Shown here: positions 33,334 to 44,418 of the stretch, piece after piece | How positions within the stretch are numbered: the first letter of the stretch is position 1 | Layout: each line of letters begins with the position of its first letter | From: Anthoceros angustus | Taxonomy: Eukaryota; Streptophyta; Anthocerotopsida; Anthocerotales; Anthocerotaceae | Length of the DNA stretch: 64,000 bases | Assembly: GCA_010909165.1 (NCBI GenBank) | Contig: VJWM01000107.1 | Location: 930,001-994,000, forward strand | Reading direction: 5' to 3' | The notes under the pieces: model-generated | Databases searched by the model: none | What the model saw: only the letters and a program-made list of their open reading frames with translations | What the model was told of the DNA's origin: nothing | Position numbers and translations under genes: made by a program

Positions 33334-35225
33334 AACTTGTAAAGTAGTTTTTTGATAGCTATATATTTTATAGAGATCTTACCGATTTAAAACAATAAGT
33401 TCTTCTATACAAAATACTAAGTTCTTCAAATGCAAATTTCATCCCCTCTCACCACCTTAGCCCGCCTTCCTCTTCACCCTCCCTTCAATTACAATATCTT
33501 AAAACCGTAGAGGACCAAAATAATGAAGTCTTAGAAGATTAATCTGATCAATGTAATAAAGCATTAAAGGGCTCATATAATAAAGTCTTATAGGTCTAAT
33601 AGTATAAAGTCTTAGATGTTTCAATATCGTATAGCTTGAGAGACCTAATATGATAAAGCTAATGACTTGTAGAACACCTTCTCCAAGCGCAGCTCTTTAT
33701 TCACAAAGTACACAACAAAGTCTGGCTTGTAGAACACCTTCTCTGAGCACTAGCTTTATTCACAAAGTCTGGTCATCTACCAACATTTGCATATGACATT
33801 AGTACTCAAAGACAAGCTTCTGGCTAGTTCTCCACAGGCTCTCATGACAGAGCATAAAATAATTCAGGAGCTCTTAGATAGCCCTTATATATCCCGTAGA
33901 TTGGCTCCAACTTAGTAGATGCTAACCTCGGGGAACTCTTATGGACCACTAATTTATGATAGTTCCTCTCTAGGCAGCTTTTCTTTAGTGGCTCCAACGA
34001 CTCCTCTCTAGAAGATGGATGCATACGACTCCTCTCTAGGAGATGGATGCATACGACCACGCTCAGTTTGATACATGGAGCTTGAATGCATGTGACCATT
34101 CTCAATTCAATACATGCAGCTTGCATGCATTTGACCACTCTCAGTTCAATGCATGCATCTTGAATGCATGCCACCACTCAATTCAATAAATACATCTTCT
34201 TAAGAGGGTAAGCTCATGATCGTTTTTATCTATTTCTTTATTTATATTTTAATATTTTTTCACCATTACTTATTACTCTCTCTTTGGTAAAGAAAGTCAC
34301 AATCCTCGATGAGTCCTCCCGTAAAAGAGTGACATCCAGACATGTGAAGTTCCCCCATACATGAGTTCGTTGGAACTCCACAGTCCAGCGTCCTTCGTAC
34401 GAATCAGTACTAGGATGGGGTGCCACCCATCCACTATTTCATGGCCTTACGGGGCCACTTGTTATAAAAGCTCTACGGGGTTACTTCTCAATGAAATCAT
34501 GCGCTTGTGACAACCCCACGCTACTTATTTTAAGAGCCCGCTCTACAAGATTACTTTTGAATGAAATCATGTGAATCATGCATTTGTCCCACTTGTTATA
34601 AAAGCTCTATGGGGTTACTTCTCAATGAATCATGCGCTTGTGACAACCCCACGCTACTTATTTTAAGAGCCCGCTCTACGGGATTACTTTTGAATGAAAT
34701 CCTGTGAATCATGCATTTGTCCCATGCCATCTATTGTAAGAGCTTTACTCATGCGTTCGTCCCACGCCACCTATTGTAAGAGCTCTACGGGGCTACTTCT
34801 AAATGAAACTTTGATATATGTATGAAGTCTCTGAAATTGCGATAAAAAAAACATACATTTGTCCCACGCCATCTATTGTAAGAGCTCTACTCATGCGTTC
34901 GTCCTACGCCACCTTTTGTAAGAGCTCTACGGGGCTACTTCTAAATGAAACTTTGATATATGTATGAAGTCTCTGAAATCACGATAAAAAAAAACTAAAC
35001 TATCCTCGGTGACACAAGTGTAAGGCAGGACTATCTGAGATACTTGCTCCAAATCTTCAAGTGAAATCAAGGGAGGATATCTTACAAAACCACAAAGCTT
35101 TACTAGATCCTTGCTACAAATCTTCAAGTAATATCAAGCAAATCTTCAAGTAAAATCTAGGGAGGATCTACAAAACCCCAAAGCTTCACTAGATTCTTGT
35201 TCCACAAAAGCATGTTCAGAAGAAG
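33051..35225. repeat. Tandem segmental duplication, copy B
   Basis: Second copy of the block at 30956-33050, about 80 bp longer through retained short segments. The junction is at about 33050. The right end at about 35225 is marked by the repeated CATGTTCAGAA. Confidence 0.93.
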
Positions 35226-36164
35226 TGGAATCTCCGAATGTGTAAAAATTTACGAGTTTAAGATGATCTCCGAATGTGTAAAAATTTACGAGTTTAAGAT
35301 GCCGAAAACAAGGAAAAAGTAAGGAGCGGGCTGGCAGGGTTTGGGAGATCGAGTAGGCCTGATCTAGATCAAGATCACTCGAGAATGCACGGATCCCAAT
35401 CTCGATCAGGCCTCACTTAGAGTAGGTGCACCAGTGCGACTCAGCCCATCCACGGCATCAGGCTGCGGGCGGGGCTGCAGGGCGGTTGAGGCCGCAAGAG
35501 GCAATAGTTGAAGGCTGTGACCACAGTGGTGCACACCTCGCACAACATGAGGCATTTAAACCCTAGACCTTGTTTAAAAATGCTTGTTTGAAAAACTAGG
35601 GCTTCTTAGAAACAAGGGCTTGTTTGAAAAGCTAGAGGTTGTTTGGGAAACTAGGGTTTATGTGGAAAAATAGAGCCTGTTTAGTGGAGGTCCATACATA
35701 TCTATTAATTCTATAGAGATACCTATATAATCTAATAAATATTAAAATTTGATAAAATTATTTTTCATAAATATTAAAATTTAAACATATAAATATTTAT
35801 GTTGAACCTTATTTTTTCAAAAAATAATTATTTCGACAATTACCATATTGAACTACCTCTCGGGGTACGGTAGTGTGCGGCAAGTTCCTGCAAAATTTGG
35901 TCCCCTGGCCGCGGAATTGCGTTCACACTCGGGTGCTTGAGCTTGCATCAAACGAGGGGGTAAGACAAGGCAAAGCCTCATCACTGAAAAAGTGCTGCAA
36001 AGACAGCTTCTCAAGGCTTGCTCGCCTGTTCACCGTAGCCCGAGCATACTAAGGAGAGAAGACCAGGCAGCCAAGAAACGGGTGGCCCGTGGGAAATGCT
36101 GGGAGTATACCCTGATTTTTCAAATTCGCTTCGCTTTGATACTATACACTGAAGTCGTTCGAGA
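35226..36164. other. Intergenic; short repeats, no gene
   Basis: A 38 bp unit (CTCCGAATGTGTAAAAATTT...) occurs twice at 35230-35302. AAACTAGGG-type telobox-like words recur at 35590-35680. 35690-35850 is very AT-rich. RAD7-like 3' flank homology begins at about 36090. Confidence 0.5.
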
Positions 36165-37570
36165 TGAGGCTCTACCAAACAAGGCGGAGCCTGGCGTTGG
36201 AGTGGCCTGAGTGAAGACCTGTGTCACTTGAAAATACCCATGGAGGGTAAGCTTTGTAAGCTGTTGGCACGAGTCTGCAAGGAGACCAAGGCACTCATAG
36301 GTCATCGTGCCACACCATGAGACATCCAGCTCTACAACGAGCTGCTGCAGTGTGCGGCAAGTGCCTGCAAGATTTGGTCCCCTGCCTGTACAATCCAGTT
36401 CACATACAGTTGCTTGCGCTTGTCTTCTAAAGAGGTGACAAAGACGAGCCAAAGCCTCAGCACTGTCACCATAGCGGCCACGGATGCATCTGTAAGCAGA
36501 TTCAGATTGTCCAAATTCAGGGCTTTGAAGCCGGGGCACCAACTGACAATTGCGCTCACGGCTTTATCCGTCAGCTTCAGACAGCCGCCAAGTTCCAGCT
36601 CCGTTAAGTTGACCCCCGAACACTCCACCACCCGCTGCATCTCCTTTTATCTGTGACCCTCCCAAGTCTGACAATGTGAGGCTCCGAAGATCAGGCATCT
36701 AGGGGAAGGTTAAGGCCACATCATCTTCGGGCTGAGCTGATCATCTTCGGGTCTAGCTAATCAGCTTCGGGTTGAGGGATCATCTTCGGGTTGCGCTGAT
36801 CATCTTCGGGTTGAGCTAATCATCTTCGGGTTGAGCTGATGATAACCCTCCATGGGTAACGGTTCCAACCTGGCTCCTACGATTCCCACCACTCTCTGTA
36901 AGCCAAAATCCGAAAGAGAAACGGAATCAAACTCCCGCAGCTCCAAGCATGTGAGCTTCTTGCAAGACTGCACCAATTCTGTAAGTCTCCCTTCCGTCAT
37001 CCTCAACACACCCTGCAAAGAGAAGGTTCGGAGAGCAGGAAACTCCTGCTTTTTGACGCATTCAACAAATTGATCCGGCAGCACTTTGCCGCCCATGCCG
37101 AGCTTCAACTTTTGCACCCTCTCAGTCGATATGCCTTGGATTACTCGACAGAAATCATGCTCCCGCACACCTAGTACAAAAATCAGGAATAACGCGTGTT
37201 CGGAATCAAGAAGCGACATCAGCCTTCCGCTCATCTTCCGCAACGCACACAGCCTGGTGAACAGCTTCCGCCTGGACTCGTCTGTTAAAACAAGACAATC
37301 GACATATTTCAGATGTTCACGCGGAAGCCCCGGAACTAGGTCGTGATGTTACAGCGACATTCTTGTCATCTGTACGCAGCTATCGCTTCTCGACGGCTCC
37401 CACAGATGCCCACCCTGCGCCCTGCCCTGCTCAGCAGAGGCCGCTCGTGCCCTCACAATCTCCGAGGCCTCAGAAAACGGTCCCGTCCCAGCCTCCCGCC
37501 ATACCGGCTCCGCTGCCGCTGCCGCATCCTGAGGGTAAAGAGCGTGGTGCGCCGCCCTTGCGCTGGCCAC
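36165..37570 (-). pseudogene. RAD7-like LRR pseudogene
   Basis: Collinear with the intact gene at 27604-28935 but broken. The N-terminal piece (37570-37349, HLWEPSRSDSC) ends in a stop. 37243-36800 holds ALRTFSLQGVLRMTEGRLTE-type LRRs. 36640-36332 holds LTELELGGCLKLTDKAVSAI and then stops. 36330-36180 holds GLLADSCQQLTKLTLHGY. Several frameshifts and stops separate them, and a 21 bp minisatellite interrupts the LRR region at 36716-36843. It lies head-to-head with PPR gene 2. Confidence 0.85.
36716..36843. repeat. 21 bp minisatellite inside the RAD7-like pseudogene
   Basis: About six imperfect units of ATCATCTTCGGGTTGAGCTG. The unit matches the local LRR coding sequence for a QLNP-type stretch, so it grew from coding DNA. 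Confidence 0.9.
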
Positions 37571-38085
37571 GGCCAGGATCCTGTCCAGGTTACCAGCTCG
37601 CCAATTCTCAGAATTCGCTGCCCGGGACCTCGATGGTCCAGCTCCGGATCCGGGTGAGGTGTGATTCTCTGTGGGTGACTGCCACCTGTTCGCGCCCTGC
37701 GAAGTCGTCCAGCTTGGTAGAACCTTCTTCTTCAGCAGCTGACCTCAGAAGCCCGAAGCCAACCATGAGCATGTGTGGAAGAAGGTTGCAGGTGCCAATG
37801 CTACAAATGTTCGGTGTCAATGTCCAGGTGAGCTGCAGGTGCCCATACTACTTTCTCCAGGTGCAGTCCACTGGAGCCTTGCTATTCTGCAGCAATTTCC
37901 CAGGTCCTGAGCACAGCTTAGCTGCTCGCTGTTCAGCAGCTTTGTAGGCACTGCCATCCACCGTCCAGGTCACTCCACCAACCCTGGCCTGGCTGCTGTG
38001 GAGGCTGTGGGTTAGTGCCGTAGCGAGGATGCGTTTGTGAGCGGCCTAGTCTTGTCCATGCACCTCCGACAGCGGTCCCTGAACG
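37571..38085. other. Upstream region of PPR gene 2
   Basis: No gene recognised. The last ~25 bases before the ATG resemble those before PPR gene 1 (CTGAACGATGGCCACAG versus CTGAAGGATGGCCACAG). Likely contains the promoter and 5' UTR. Confidence 0.5.
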
Positions 38086-40563
38086 ATGGCCACAGCGAAG
38101 GCTGAAGCTTCTTTTCTTCTCTTTGCACGTCATTTGCTTTCAGGCGGGACCCAACAAATTGGTGTGTGTACAGGGATTCTACGAGGAGCTCAGGCTAACC
38201 TCATCTCAGGGAGTCGACCCCTGGCAAGCAAAGCCTCCAGGTGCAGCAGTGTACGGAGCCCAGCACTTCCACTTCTGAGAGGAAGTGTGGGTAGAGACGG
38301 GTTTTACAGCGATGGTCGTTGCCAGGAGCAGGAGCACTTGTGGCATCAATTTTTTCTGGACCCTACCATGTGGTGGGACGACAGACGAGATAAGAAGAGC
38401 TCCCGTTCTCCTGATTTCCGGCGAAAGGGGTCCGGCGAGGTGCTCTGCTTAAACAACTTGTTTAAGCCAGCCTGGGTTGATGAGCAGCTCATTTCCTTGG
38501 ATATGCAGATGGGCCATGGTGCCAGTGTAAGGAGCCCACCACTTCCACATCCGATGGGCCATGGTGTCTCTCCCTCCAAGTCCAGCCCTCAGGATAAGCC
38601 TGAACCTGGGAGGCGCGCAGGATCGGAAATGGGGGTCGTTACTGCTCTTACCGTGAGCACGTTATGTCAGCAGGGGAAGCTTTCTGAGGCCGTTGGGGCC
38701 CTGGAATCTCTGGCGCAGACAGACTCTGGTGTTTCTCAGTCTCTGTTCTACACTGTGCTAAAACTGTGTATAGCTAAGAAGGATCTGGTTGTGGGGCGAC
38801 GAGTTCATGATCTCACTGTCAAACTTGGGTACGAGTCGAGTGCATACTTGGGGAACCATATCTTGCGCATGTATGCATGTGGAGGTAGGCTAGAGGAGGC
38901 CATGGATGTGTTCACCAGGGTGGGCAAACCAGATGCCTTCATGTGGTTTTCCATAATCTCTGCCCATGCTAAGCATGGGAAACCTGAGGCTATACAACTC
39001 TACCATGAGATGCGTAGGTCAGGAGTCAAGGCTGATGCTCATGTCTTTGTAGCTGCCCTTCAAGCTTGTGCATTTGCTGCCGACTTGGAATCTGGCAGAA
39101 AGGTGCACTGTGATGTGGTGCAGAGTAGCATTCCTATTAACTTGTTTGTTGGCACCTGCCTGGTGGATATGTATGCAAAATGTGGCAAAATGAAAGATGC
39201 ACGCCAGGTTTTTGACAGCATGAGCACAAAGAATATGGTGACATGGACGATGCTGGTTGCTGGGTATGCAAAACTTGGTGAGCTGGAAGATGCACGCCAG
39301 GCTTTTGACAGTATGGCCACAAAGGATGTCGTGACATGGACTGCCCTCATTGCTGGGTATGCACAGCAAGGACTCAGCCGAGAGGCGCTTGTTTTGTATG
39401 GACAAATGGAGGAGGCGGGCCTCATTTTGGCTGACCATTTTACTTTTGCTTGCCTTCTGAAGTCTTGTGGAAGCAGTGGTGCCTTACAGAAGGGCAGACA
39501 GCTGCACTCACAGATTGTCAAAAGAGGTCTGCTGGATGATGTAGTGGTGGGTACCTGCCTGGTGGACATGTATGCAAAATGTGGTGAGCTCGAAGATGCA
39601 CGCCAGATTTTTGACAGCATGAACACAAAGAATGTGGTGACATGGACCGCCCTGATATCTGGGTATGGTACTTGTGATGAAAGTCATAAGGCACTAGCTT
39701 GTTTTGAGGAGATGTTGGTTGCCGGTATTCAGCCTAATGATGCGACTTTTACTTGCCTTTTAGTAGCATGCAGTCATGGGGAACTGGTCCATGACGGTCG
39801 CAAGCACTTTGATTCCATGGCTGTACAGCATGGCATCAAACCTACTCTTGAGCATTATAATTGCATGATTGATCTTCTTGGGCGTGCAGGCCATTTAGAT
39901 GAGGCAGAGAAGATGCTAGCAGAGAAGATGCGATTATCATCCGAATCCCAAAGTAATGTTGTGGGATTGAAGTCTTTGTTGAATGCCTGCAAAAGTCACG
40001 GGGATATAGAGAGGGCTAGGTGGTGTTTTGAAAGCATAGTTAGGCTGGACCCCCAGGAGGGGCCTGCCTATGTGCTCATGGCCAATGCCTATGCTAATGC
40101 AGGTAGGTGGACCGATGTAGACAGGATTGAAACACAGAGAATGGTAGCAGGAGCTTACAAGAAACCTGCAGTGGCAACTATTGAGGTGAATAAGGAAGTA
40201 CATAGCTTCGTGGTGGGAGAAAGAAGTGAGGATATTGCACTTCAGGTTGAGAGAACGAATGCACGTCTGAAGCAGGAAGGAGGCCACGTACCTCACACAA
40301 AGTTGGTGTTGAAGCCAATGTCTGAGAAGGAAAAGGAAGATGTGCTTTGTGGGCATGCTGAGAAGCTAGCTCTTGCGTTTGGTCTCTTGAATACTCCGAG
40401 TGGGACACCACTGATGGTAACTAAAAATCTACGCATGTGCAGTGACTGCCACAGTTCCACGGAGATAATGTCAAGGCTGGAGCAGAGAGACATTGTTGTG
40501 AGGGATGGGTACCGTGTGCATCGATTCGCAGCTGGTTGTTGCAGTTGTAATGGTCGACCGTGA
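38086..40563 (+). CDS. PPR protein, PLS class with DYW:KP domain and N-terminal PDF motif (gene 2)
   Basis: 825 residues, single exon, ATG at 38086; paralogue of the gene at 24558. The first ~70 residues (MATAKAEASFLLFARHLLSG, rich in Ala, Arg, Ser) look like an organelle-targeting peptide. The OSB-like PDF motif lies at 86-131 with some changes (WWDDR, EVLCLN). PLS PPRs fill about 215-625, with one 31-residue repeat (382-412) and one full 102-residue unit (413-514), where gene 1 has three units. One PPR is a residue shorter (KHGKPEAI versus KHGKPNEAI). KP box at 692-701; H757-A-E759 and C785-x2-C788 deaminase residues; C terminus CCSCNGRP, the typical GRP ending of DYW:KP proteins. Role: candidate organelle U-to-C editing factor, inferred from class. 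Confidence 0.95.
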   Translation: MATAKAEASFLLFARHLLSGGTQQIGVCTGILRGAQANLISGSRPLASKASRCSSVRSPALPLLRGSVGRDGFYSDGRCQEQEHLWHQFFLDPTMWWDDRRDKKSSRSPDFRRKGSGEVLCLNNLFKPAWVDEQLISLDMQMGHGASVRSPPLPHPMGHGVSPSKSSPQDKPEPGRRAGSEMGVVTALTVSTLCQQGKLSEAVGALESLAQTDSGVSQSLFYTVLKLCIAKKDLVVGRRVHDLTVKLGYESSAYLGNHILRMYACGGRLEEAMDVFTRVGKPDAFMWFSIISAHAKHGKPEAIQLYHEMRRSGVKADAHVFVAALQACAFAADLESGRKVHCDVVQSSIPINLFVGTCLVDMYAKCGKMKDARQVFDSMSTKNMVTWTMLVAGYAKLGELEDARQAFDSMATKDVVTWTALIAGYAQQGLSREALVLYGQMEEAGLILADHFTFACLLKSCGSSGALQKGRQLHSQIVKRGLLDDVVVGTCLVDMYAKCGELEDARQIFDSMNTKNVVTWTALISGYGTCDESHKALACFEEMLVAGIQPNDATFTCLLVACSHGELVHDGRKHFDSMAVQHGIKPTLEHYNCMIDLLGRAGHLDEAEKMLAEKMRLSSESQSNVVGLKSLLNACKSHGDIERARWCFESIVRLDPQEGPAYVLMANAYANAGRWTDVDRIETQRMVAGAYKKPAVATIEVNKEVHSFVVGERSEDIALQVERTNARLKQEGGHVPHTKLVLKPMSEKEKEDVLCGHAEKLALAFGLLNTPSGTPLMVTKNLRMCSDCHSSTEIMSRLEQRDIVVRDGYRVHRFAAGCCSCNGRP

Positions 40564-40684
40564 GAATGATGAAGAACTAGGTAGCCAGTGCTCAAGTGTG
40601 TACGTCAGGGAATATTGCTTTTTTTCTTTGGGGGTGAATGTTCTTGGTTAACTCCATCCCTTTCCAAACTGAAAAACAAGTACA

Positions 40685-40905
40685 TTGTTAGATATACCTA
40701 CGCACATGTGTGACATATGGTTGCAGAGGGCCACATACACACATATGGGCAGGAAATACATGAGCTCTTTCTTCCTATTATTCGTCAAAGGATTCCATCA
40801 GCCGGTTTGCCTCAAGCTTGAGGGCTTGTTTGATGCCGTTTCTGCACAGTGTTTTGGCCTTGTGTCACGACCTGGTGGTAATCTGCTACTTGCAAGGGCT
40901 GCAGT
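40685..40905. repeat. Dispersed repeat, copy 1 (partner at 48457-48675)
   Basis: Begins near TGTTAGATATACCTA and includes CCAGTTTGCCTCAAGCTTG-like and TTGTGTCACGACC blocks found again at 48.5 kb. The TG start hints at a solo LTR, but the other end and target duplications were not identified. Confidence 0.65.
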
Positions 40906-41084
40906 TATGCACCGTACAGACGAGCGCCATGGCTATCCCCCAACTTCAAGCGTGTTGAGACAAAACCTCCTGACGTTGTGGCTACCAAGAGGGTCCTTCA
41001 GCGAGGTGCTGCAGGGATGCTTCAACACCTCTCCACTCGAACGCCGGACACCTTTTTTTTACAGACAAACTAAGAAGCAGCCTC

Positions 41085-41235
41085 AACCATAGGATGGTTT
41101 GTTGGAGCCAGACAAACTAAGAAGCAGCCTCAACCATAGGATAGTTTGTTGGAGCAAAGGGCCATAGTTCCGTACAGGATCAACCATAGGATAGTTTGTT
41201 GGAGCAAAGGGCCATAGTTCCGTACAGGAACAGGG
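41085..41235. repeat. Short tandem repeats (CAACCATAGGATAGTTTG unit)
   Basis: Three copies of the CAACCATAGGAT(A/G)GTTTGTTGGAG unit; the last two also share GGGCCATAGTTCCGTACAGG. Confidence 0.9.
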
Positions 41236-41820
41236 CTTGTGTTTACAATCGAAAGGCCACTTTCTTATAGCAAAGCCTATTTCAAACTTCAAAATGCATA
41301 CGTAGTGCTACGATCCAACTCCCAAGGTTTCATCTGCTGAAAAGTCTATTGCGTGCTCGTCAGCCTCCTATCTTTAGTAGTTTGCCTCCATAGCGCGCAC
41401 ACCAAGGTAGTTAGCTTAAACTGCCTTCTCGTCTAATGGTGGCACGCCCTTCGCTACAGCCTGGCCCTCAATTCCCCTGATGATACAACTAGGAAGAGCA
41501 GATCGAAAAGAAACAACACACTGCAAGGGTTCCCCAAATCCTACTTCTCACAAAGTCCCAGCAGAGACGTCTTACACTAACAAAGCATGGTACTCCATTA
41601 TTCACCCTGTGCACACAAAGCAAGTGTTAGGAAAATTGTCAAACTCAAACTCAACCCAGGACTCAAGCACAAGCTTAGATTCAAGCTTGCAGAGTTGCTC
41701 GGTTCAATCACAATTTGACTCATGACCTGATGCACTTCAGAAATCAAACCAAACCCACACTCACACATCACATCAGACTTCTCCAGCGTCCGCACATCTC
41801 ATAGCCCGGATCCCAGAGCC

Positions 41821-42363
41821 TTACACAGGCTTCTTGCTACTGCTCGATTCTCCTTCTTCGGGCGGGGAAAGAGCAGGTAGTGCCTTCCTCCATTCCTTCA
41901 CAAGTTTCTTCATCATTCTCACCAGCCCCTCAGGCAGATCCGCATCCTCAGACTCCTTTGAGATAGCTGGAGTTAGAGGAATCCCTGCAGAGTCCACAAG
42001 CTGTAATTTGTGTGCCCCAGAGGGCGGATTACTTTCCCCTGAACTTCTCAACCAATTCCATGAATTTTCACACTCCGGGGACCAATGCCAGTATACGACA
42101 TCCTTCTTAGGAACTGTCAAAAAAGGATCCAACAAGGTGTACCAGCCTGAATACTCCCTAGATCTTCCAGAAACTCTCAGTGTCACCAACCACGCAAACA
42201 GGTCCGCATGATTGGAGGGGCGAATGCGGTCAAAACAAGACCCATCCACTCCCGTCGCCTCCACAATGGCAGAAACTTGGTGCAACCAAATATGTGACCT
42301 CAGATGAGACCAACATACTTGGCATGCGATTGACCATTCAAACTGGCCACTTCTCAAAGACAC
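41821..42363 (-). CDS. Unrecognised ORF, 180 residues, likely last exon
   Basis: I do not recognise this protein. It is rich in Trp and Ser, with protein-like segments such as VDGSCFDRIRPSNHADLFAW, GWYTLLDPFLTVPKKDVVYW and ENSWNWL. A charged helix follows (LVRMMKKLVKEWRKALPAL), and the tail is a Ser/Lys end (SSSSKKPV). The first ~30 residues look less protein-like, and an acceptor-like CACCAAG at about 42275 suggests that coding may start there as a 3' exon. No upstream exon was found before the gypsy fragment at 42690, so it may be a truncated gene. Confidence 0.45.
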   Translation of the reverse strand: MSLRSGQFEWSIACQVCWSHLRSHIWLHQVSAIVEATGVDGSCFDRIRPSNHADLFAWLVTLRVSGRSREYSGWYTLLDPFLTVPKKDVVYWHWSPECENSWNWLRSSGESNPPSGAHKLQLVDSAGIPLTPAISKESEDADLPEGLVRMMKKLVKEWRKALPALSPPEEGESSSSKKPV

Positions 42364-42628
42364 AGCTAGAGGTGTCCTTAAGGACTCAAAATCCTGACAT
42401 TATGACGTTCACAGTAAGACAACCACAATTCCACTTCCTACTTGCATCGAGGTTCCTGTAAGAGCTGCGGGTCATACCTTGAAAGAAGGTATTCTGGGGC
42501 CATCACGACATACGAACAATCTTCTAAAAACCTAAGATGATACCTACCAACTTAAAGGGGCACCTCACGCATCCCTAGATAGCTAGACATATCACATACA
42601 TATCGCAAGGAAGGAGGTTGTTAGATGC

Positions 42629-42720
42629 CCAAATGGGAGCAAGCAATGACTAATATCACAGTAATACCTCTTCAGAATGGGAGCAAGCAATGACTAATAT
42701 CACAGTAATACCTCTTCAGG
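42629..42720. repeat. Tandem duplication of a 44-45 bp unit
   Basis: ATGGGAGCAAGCAATGACTA plus the following 24 bases occur twice in a row. Confidence 0.9.
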
Positions 42721-42910
42721 TGTGGAACAATAATCGTTTTACATCGAACATAATCAGGGGCTGAAGCGACTTGGACTGCATTGTGACTCAAGACTTCCTT
42801 CACTAGAAAAGGCCCCTCCACCTTGGTTTAAGCTTAGCACCGGCTTCCCGTTTGAGATACCGTTTCATGTTCAGCTTCAAAACCCTATCACCAGGTATCA
42901 AGTCGTGTGG
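42690..42910 (-). mobile_element. Ty3/gypsy retrotransposon remnant, integrase C-terminal region
   Basis: Minus-strand translation gives LIPGDRVLKLNMKRYLKREA in one frame, then EGPFLVKEVLSHNAVQVA and a short LKRYY tail in another. This is the conserved C-terminal part of gypsy integrases. A one-base frameshift separates the two parts, and nothing else of the element is recognisable. Confidence 0.75.
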
Positions 42911-43254
42911 CTCTCACCCAATGTAGGAGGAAAACCTGAGACCCCAGATCACCCTATAGTGACCACACTTATCCCACTGTCGCTAAGTACAATATAGATT
43001 TCGTCCCATGAGACTCTTGGTTGTCAGCTCACCAGTATCTAAGGCACAAACCACACACCTCTTCACACCCCCAAGCCCCCTCACACAGCTCGGGCAACCT
43101 CAACTCACTCCACAAACATGTACAGCAGCCACGCCTCACCGTGCTGCTCCAGTAATCACCGCTTCCAGACCTAAACCGAAACCCTACGACTGTAGGTCCA
43201 CACCCTATAGCGCTAGCTCAGCAGGCTACGCACGTAGGGACCCCTACGCTGGCC

Positions 43255-43400
43255 TACGGGATGAAGCCATCAGCACGATTGTGATTGGTTACCCCGGCCT
43301 CAAAGCCTTGAATTAGGACAATCTGAATGTCCTCACAGCTATGCATCTCTGGAAACTTACGGTGAACAAGGGAGCAAGCTTTGAGATCCGGAGAGCTATA
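43255..43400 (+). pseudogene. RAD7-like LRR fragment
   Basis: Nucleotide similarity to bases 32-160: GCCATCAGCACGATTGTGAT, CCCCGGCCTCAAAG, GGACAATCTGAATGTCCTCA and AGCAAGCTTTGAGA. A stop (AATTAG) falls where the intact copies have leucine-aspartate codons. Only about 45 codons remain. Confidence 0.8.
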
Positions 43401-43639
43401 TCAACAGCAGCTCACATGACTGATTGAGGCCAGACTTACGGGAAGCTTACAGAGACGATCGATTAACGTCAACACAAAGAGTTGCAATGGACATACATGC
43501 ATGGGCTACACACACCTCCATAGCCCACTTGACAGCAGTTGTAGGTGGTCTTGGATCACGTACACCTGCGTGCCACCCCAACACTGGAGCGAGTGCGCCA
43601 CGGAGAACGAATAGCCTCCGGTTTTGGACGGGACATCCA

Positions 43640-44230
43640 CATGCATAAACATGATATGTGTTATGCTTATGCTAATTAAGCAATGATTAGTGTTAATTAA
43701 TCTAATGTGCTTATGTTAATTAAGCATTGATTAGTGTTAATTAAACATGGTTAGCAATAGCTAAGTGGATAAGCTCAAGTGTGCTTTGGCATATTCCTTG
43801 CATATTATATGTATTCTTAGGATACAATAGCTAAGTGGATAAGCTCAAATAATATGCTTTGGCATATTCCTTGCATATTATAGTGTATTCTTAGGATATT
43901 TACGCATATCTTTGATGCCAATAGGATATCTTAGGAATATGCCGATGCCGGTATAGTATATAGACCCTTCCATTGAGGACAAGCTCAGATCATAGCTTGT
44001 CCTCTAGATATACAATGCAAGAGCGTTGTGAGGAGGCCAAAGCTATGACTCCGAGAGCGATGTGTAAGGAATTTGCGTGTTGTTCTAGTGGGGAGAGTGT
44101 GTTTGTGCCACGACATGGGAGCTACTCCCTCCTGTTGTTATTGGTTTGCACCTATATATCTGCGTATTAGATTTGTTTGCTTGGTTGTTGGTCGAGGAAG
44201 TGATAATATGAATTCAAGTGCTTACCTCGT
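43640..44230. other. AT-rich repeat region with LTR-like features
   Basis: TTAATTAAGCA-type repeats (43660-43740) are followed by a duplicated block (CAATAGCTAAGTGGATAAGC, at about 43755 and 43826). A perfect hairpin lies at 43976-44003. The layout resembles a plant LTR, but no ends were defined. Confidence 0.4.
43976..44003. repeat. Perfect 10 bp inverted repeat (hairpin)
   Basis: AGGACAAGCT and AGCTTGTCCT separated by 8 bases. Confidence 0.9.
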
Positions 44231-44418
44231 GCGACATATGCCCCATGCTTAACCACGGCAACGAAAGGCCAACATAGGTATGAACTGTACAGGTTTGGAG
44301 GATGCATTCAGCGTGGAGTAGGCCTAGGAGGAGAATTCTGGCAACGACGCGTGTGCGATTCAATTCGTTGCATCTTGGACTCGTCAACAAGAAGCTAGTG
44401 TAAGTCGAGCTGCAAAAT

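Larger units (their letters stand above)
40564..41820. other. Intergenic with dispersed and tandem repeats
   Basis: 3' UTR of PPR gene 2, then a dispersed repeat (40685-40905) and a short tandem array (41085-41235). No gene is recognised in 41300-41820. Confidence 0.5.

Noticed and set aside
32340-34950. CRISPR-like series of direct repeats
   Set aside because: Units are AT-rich eukaryotic repeats with similar, not unique, spacing sequence, and the context is plant nuclear DNA.
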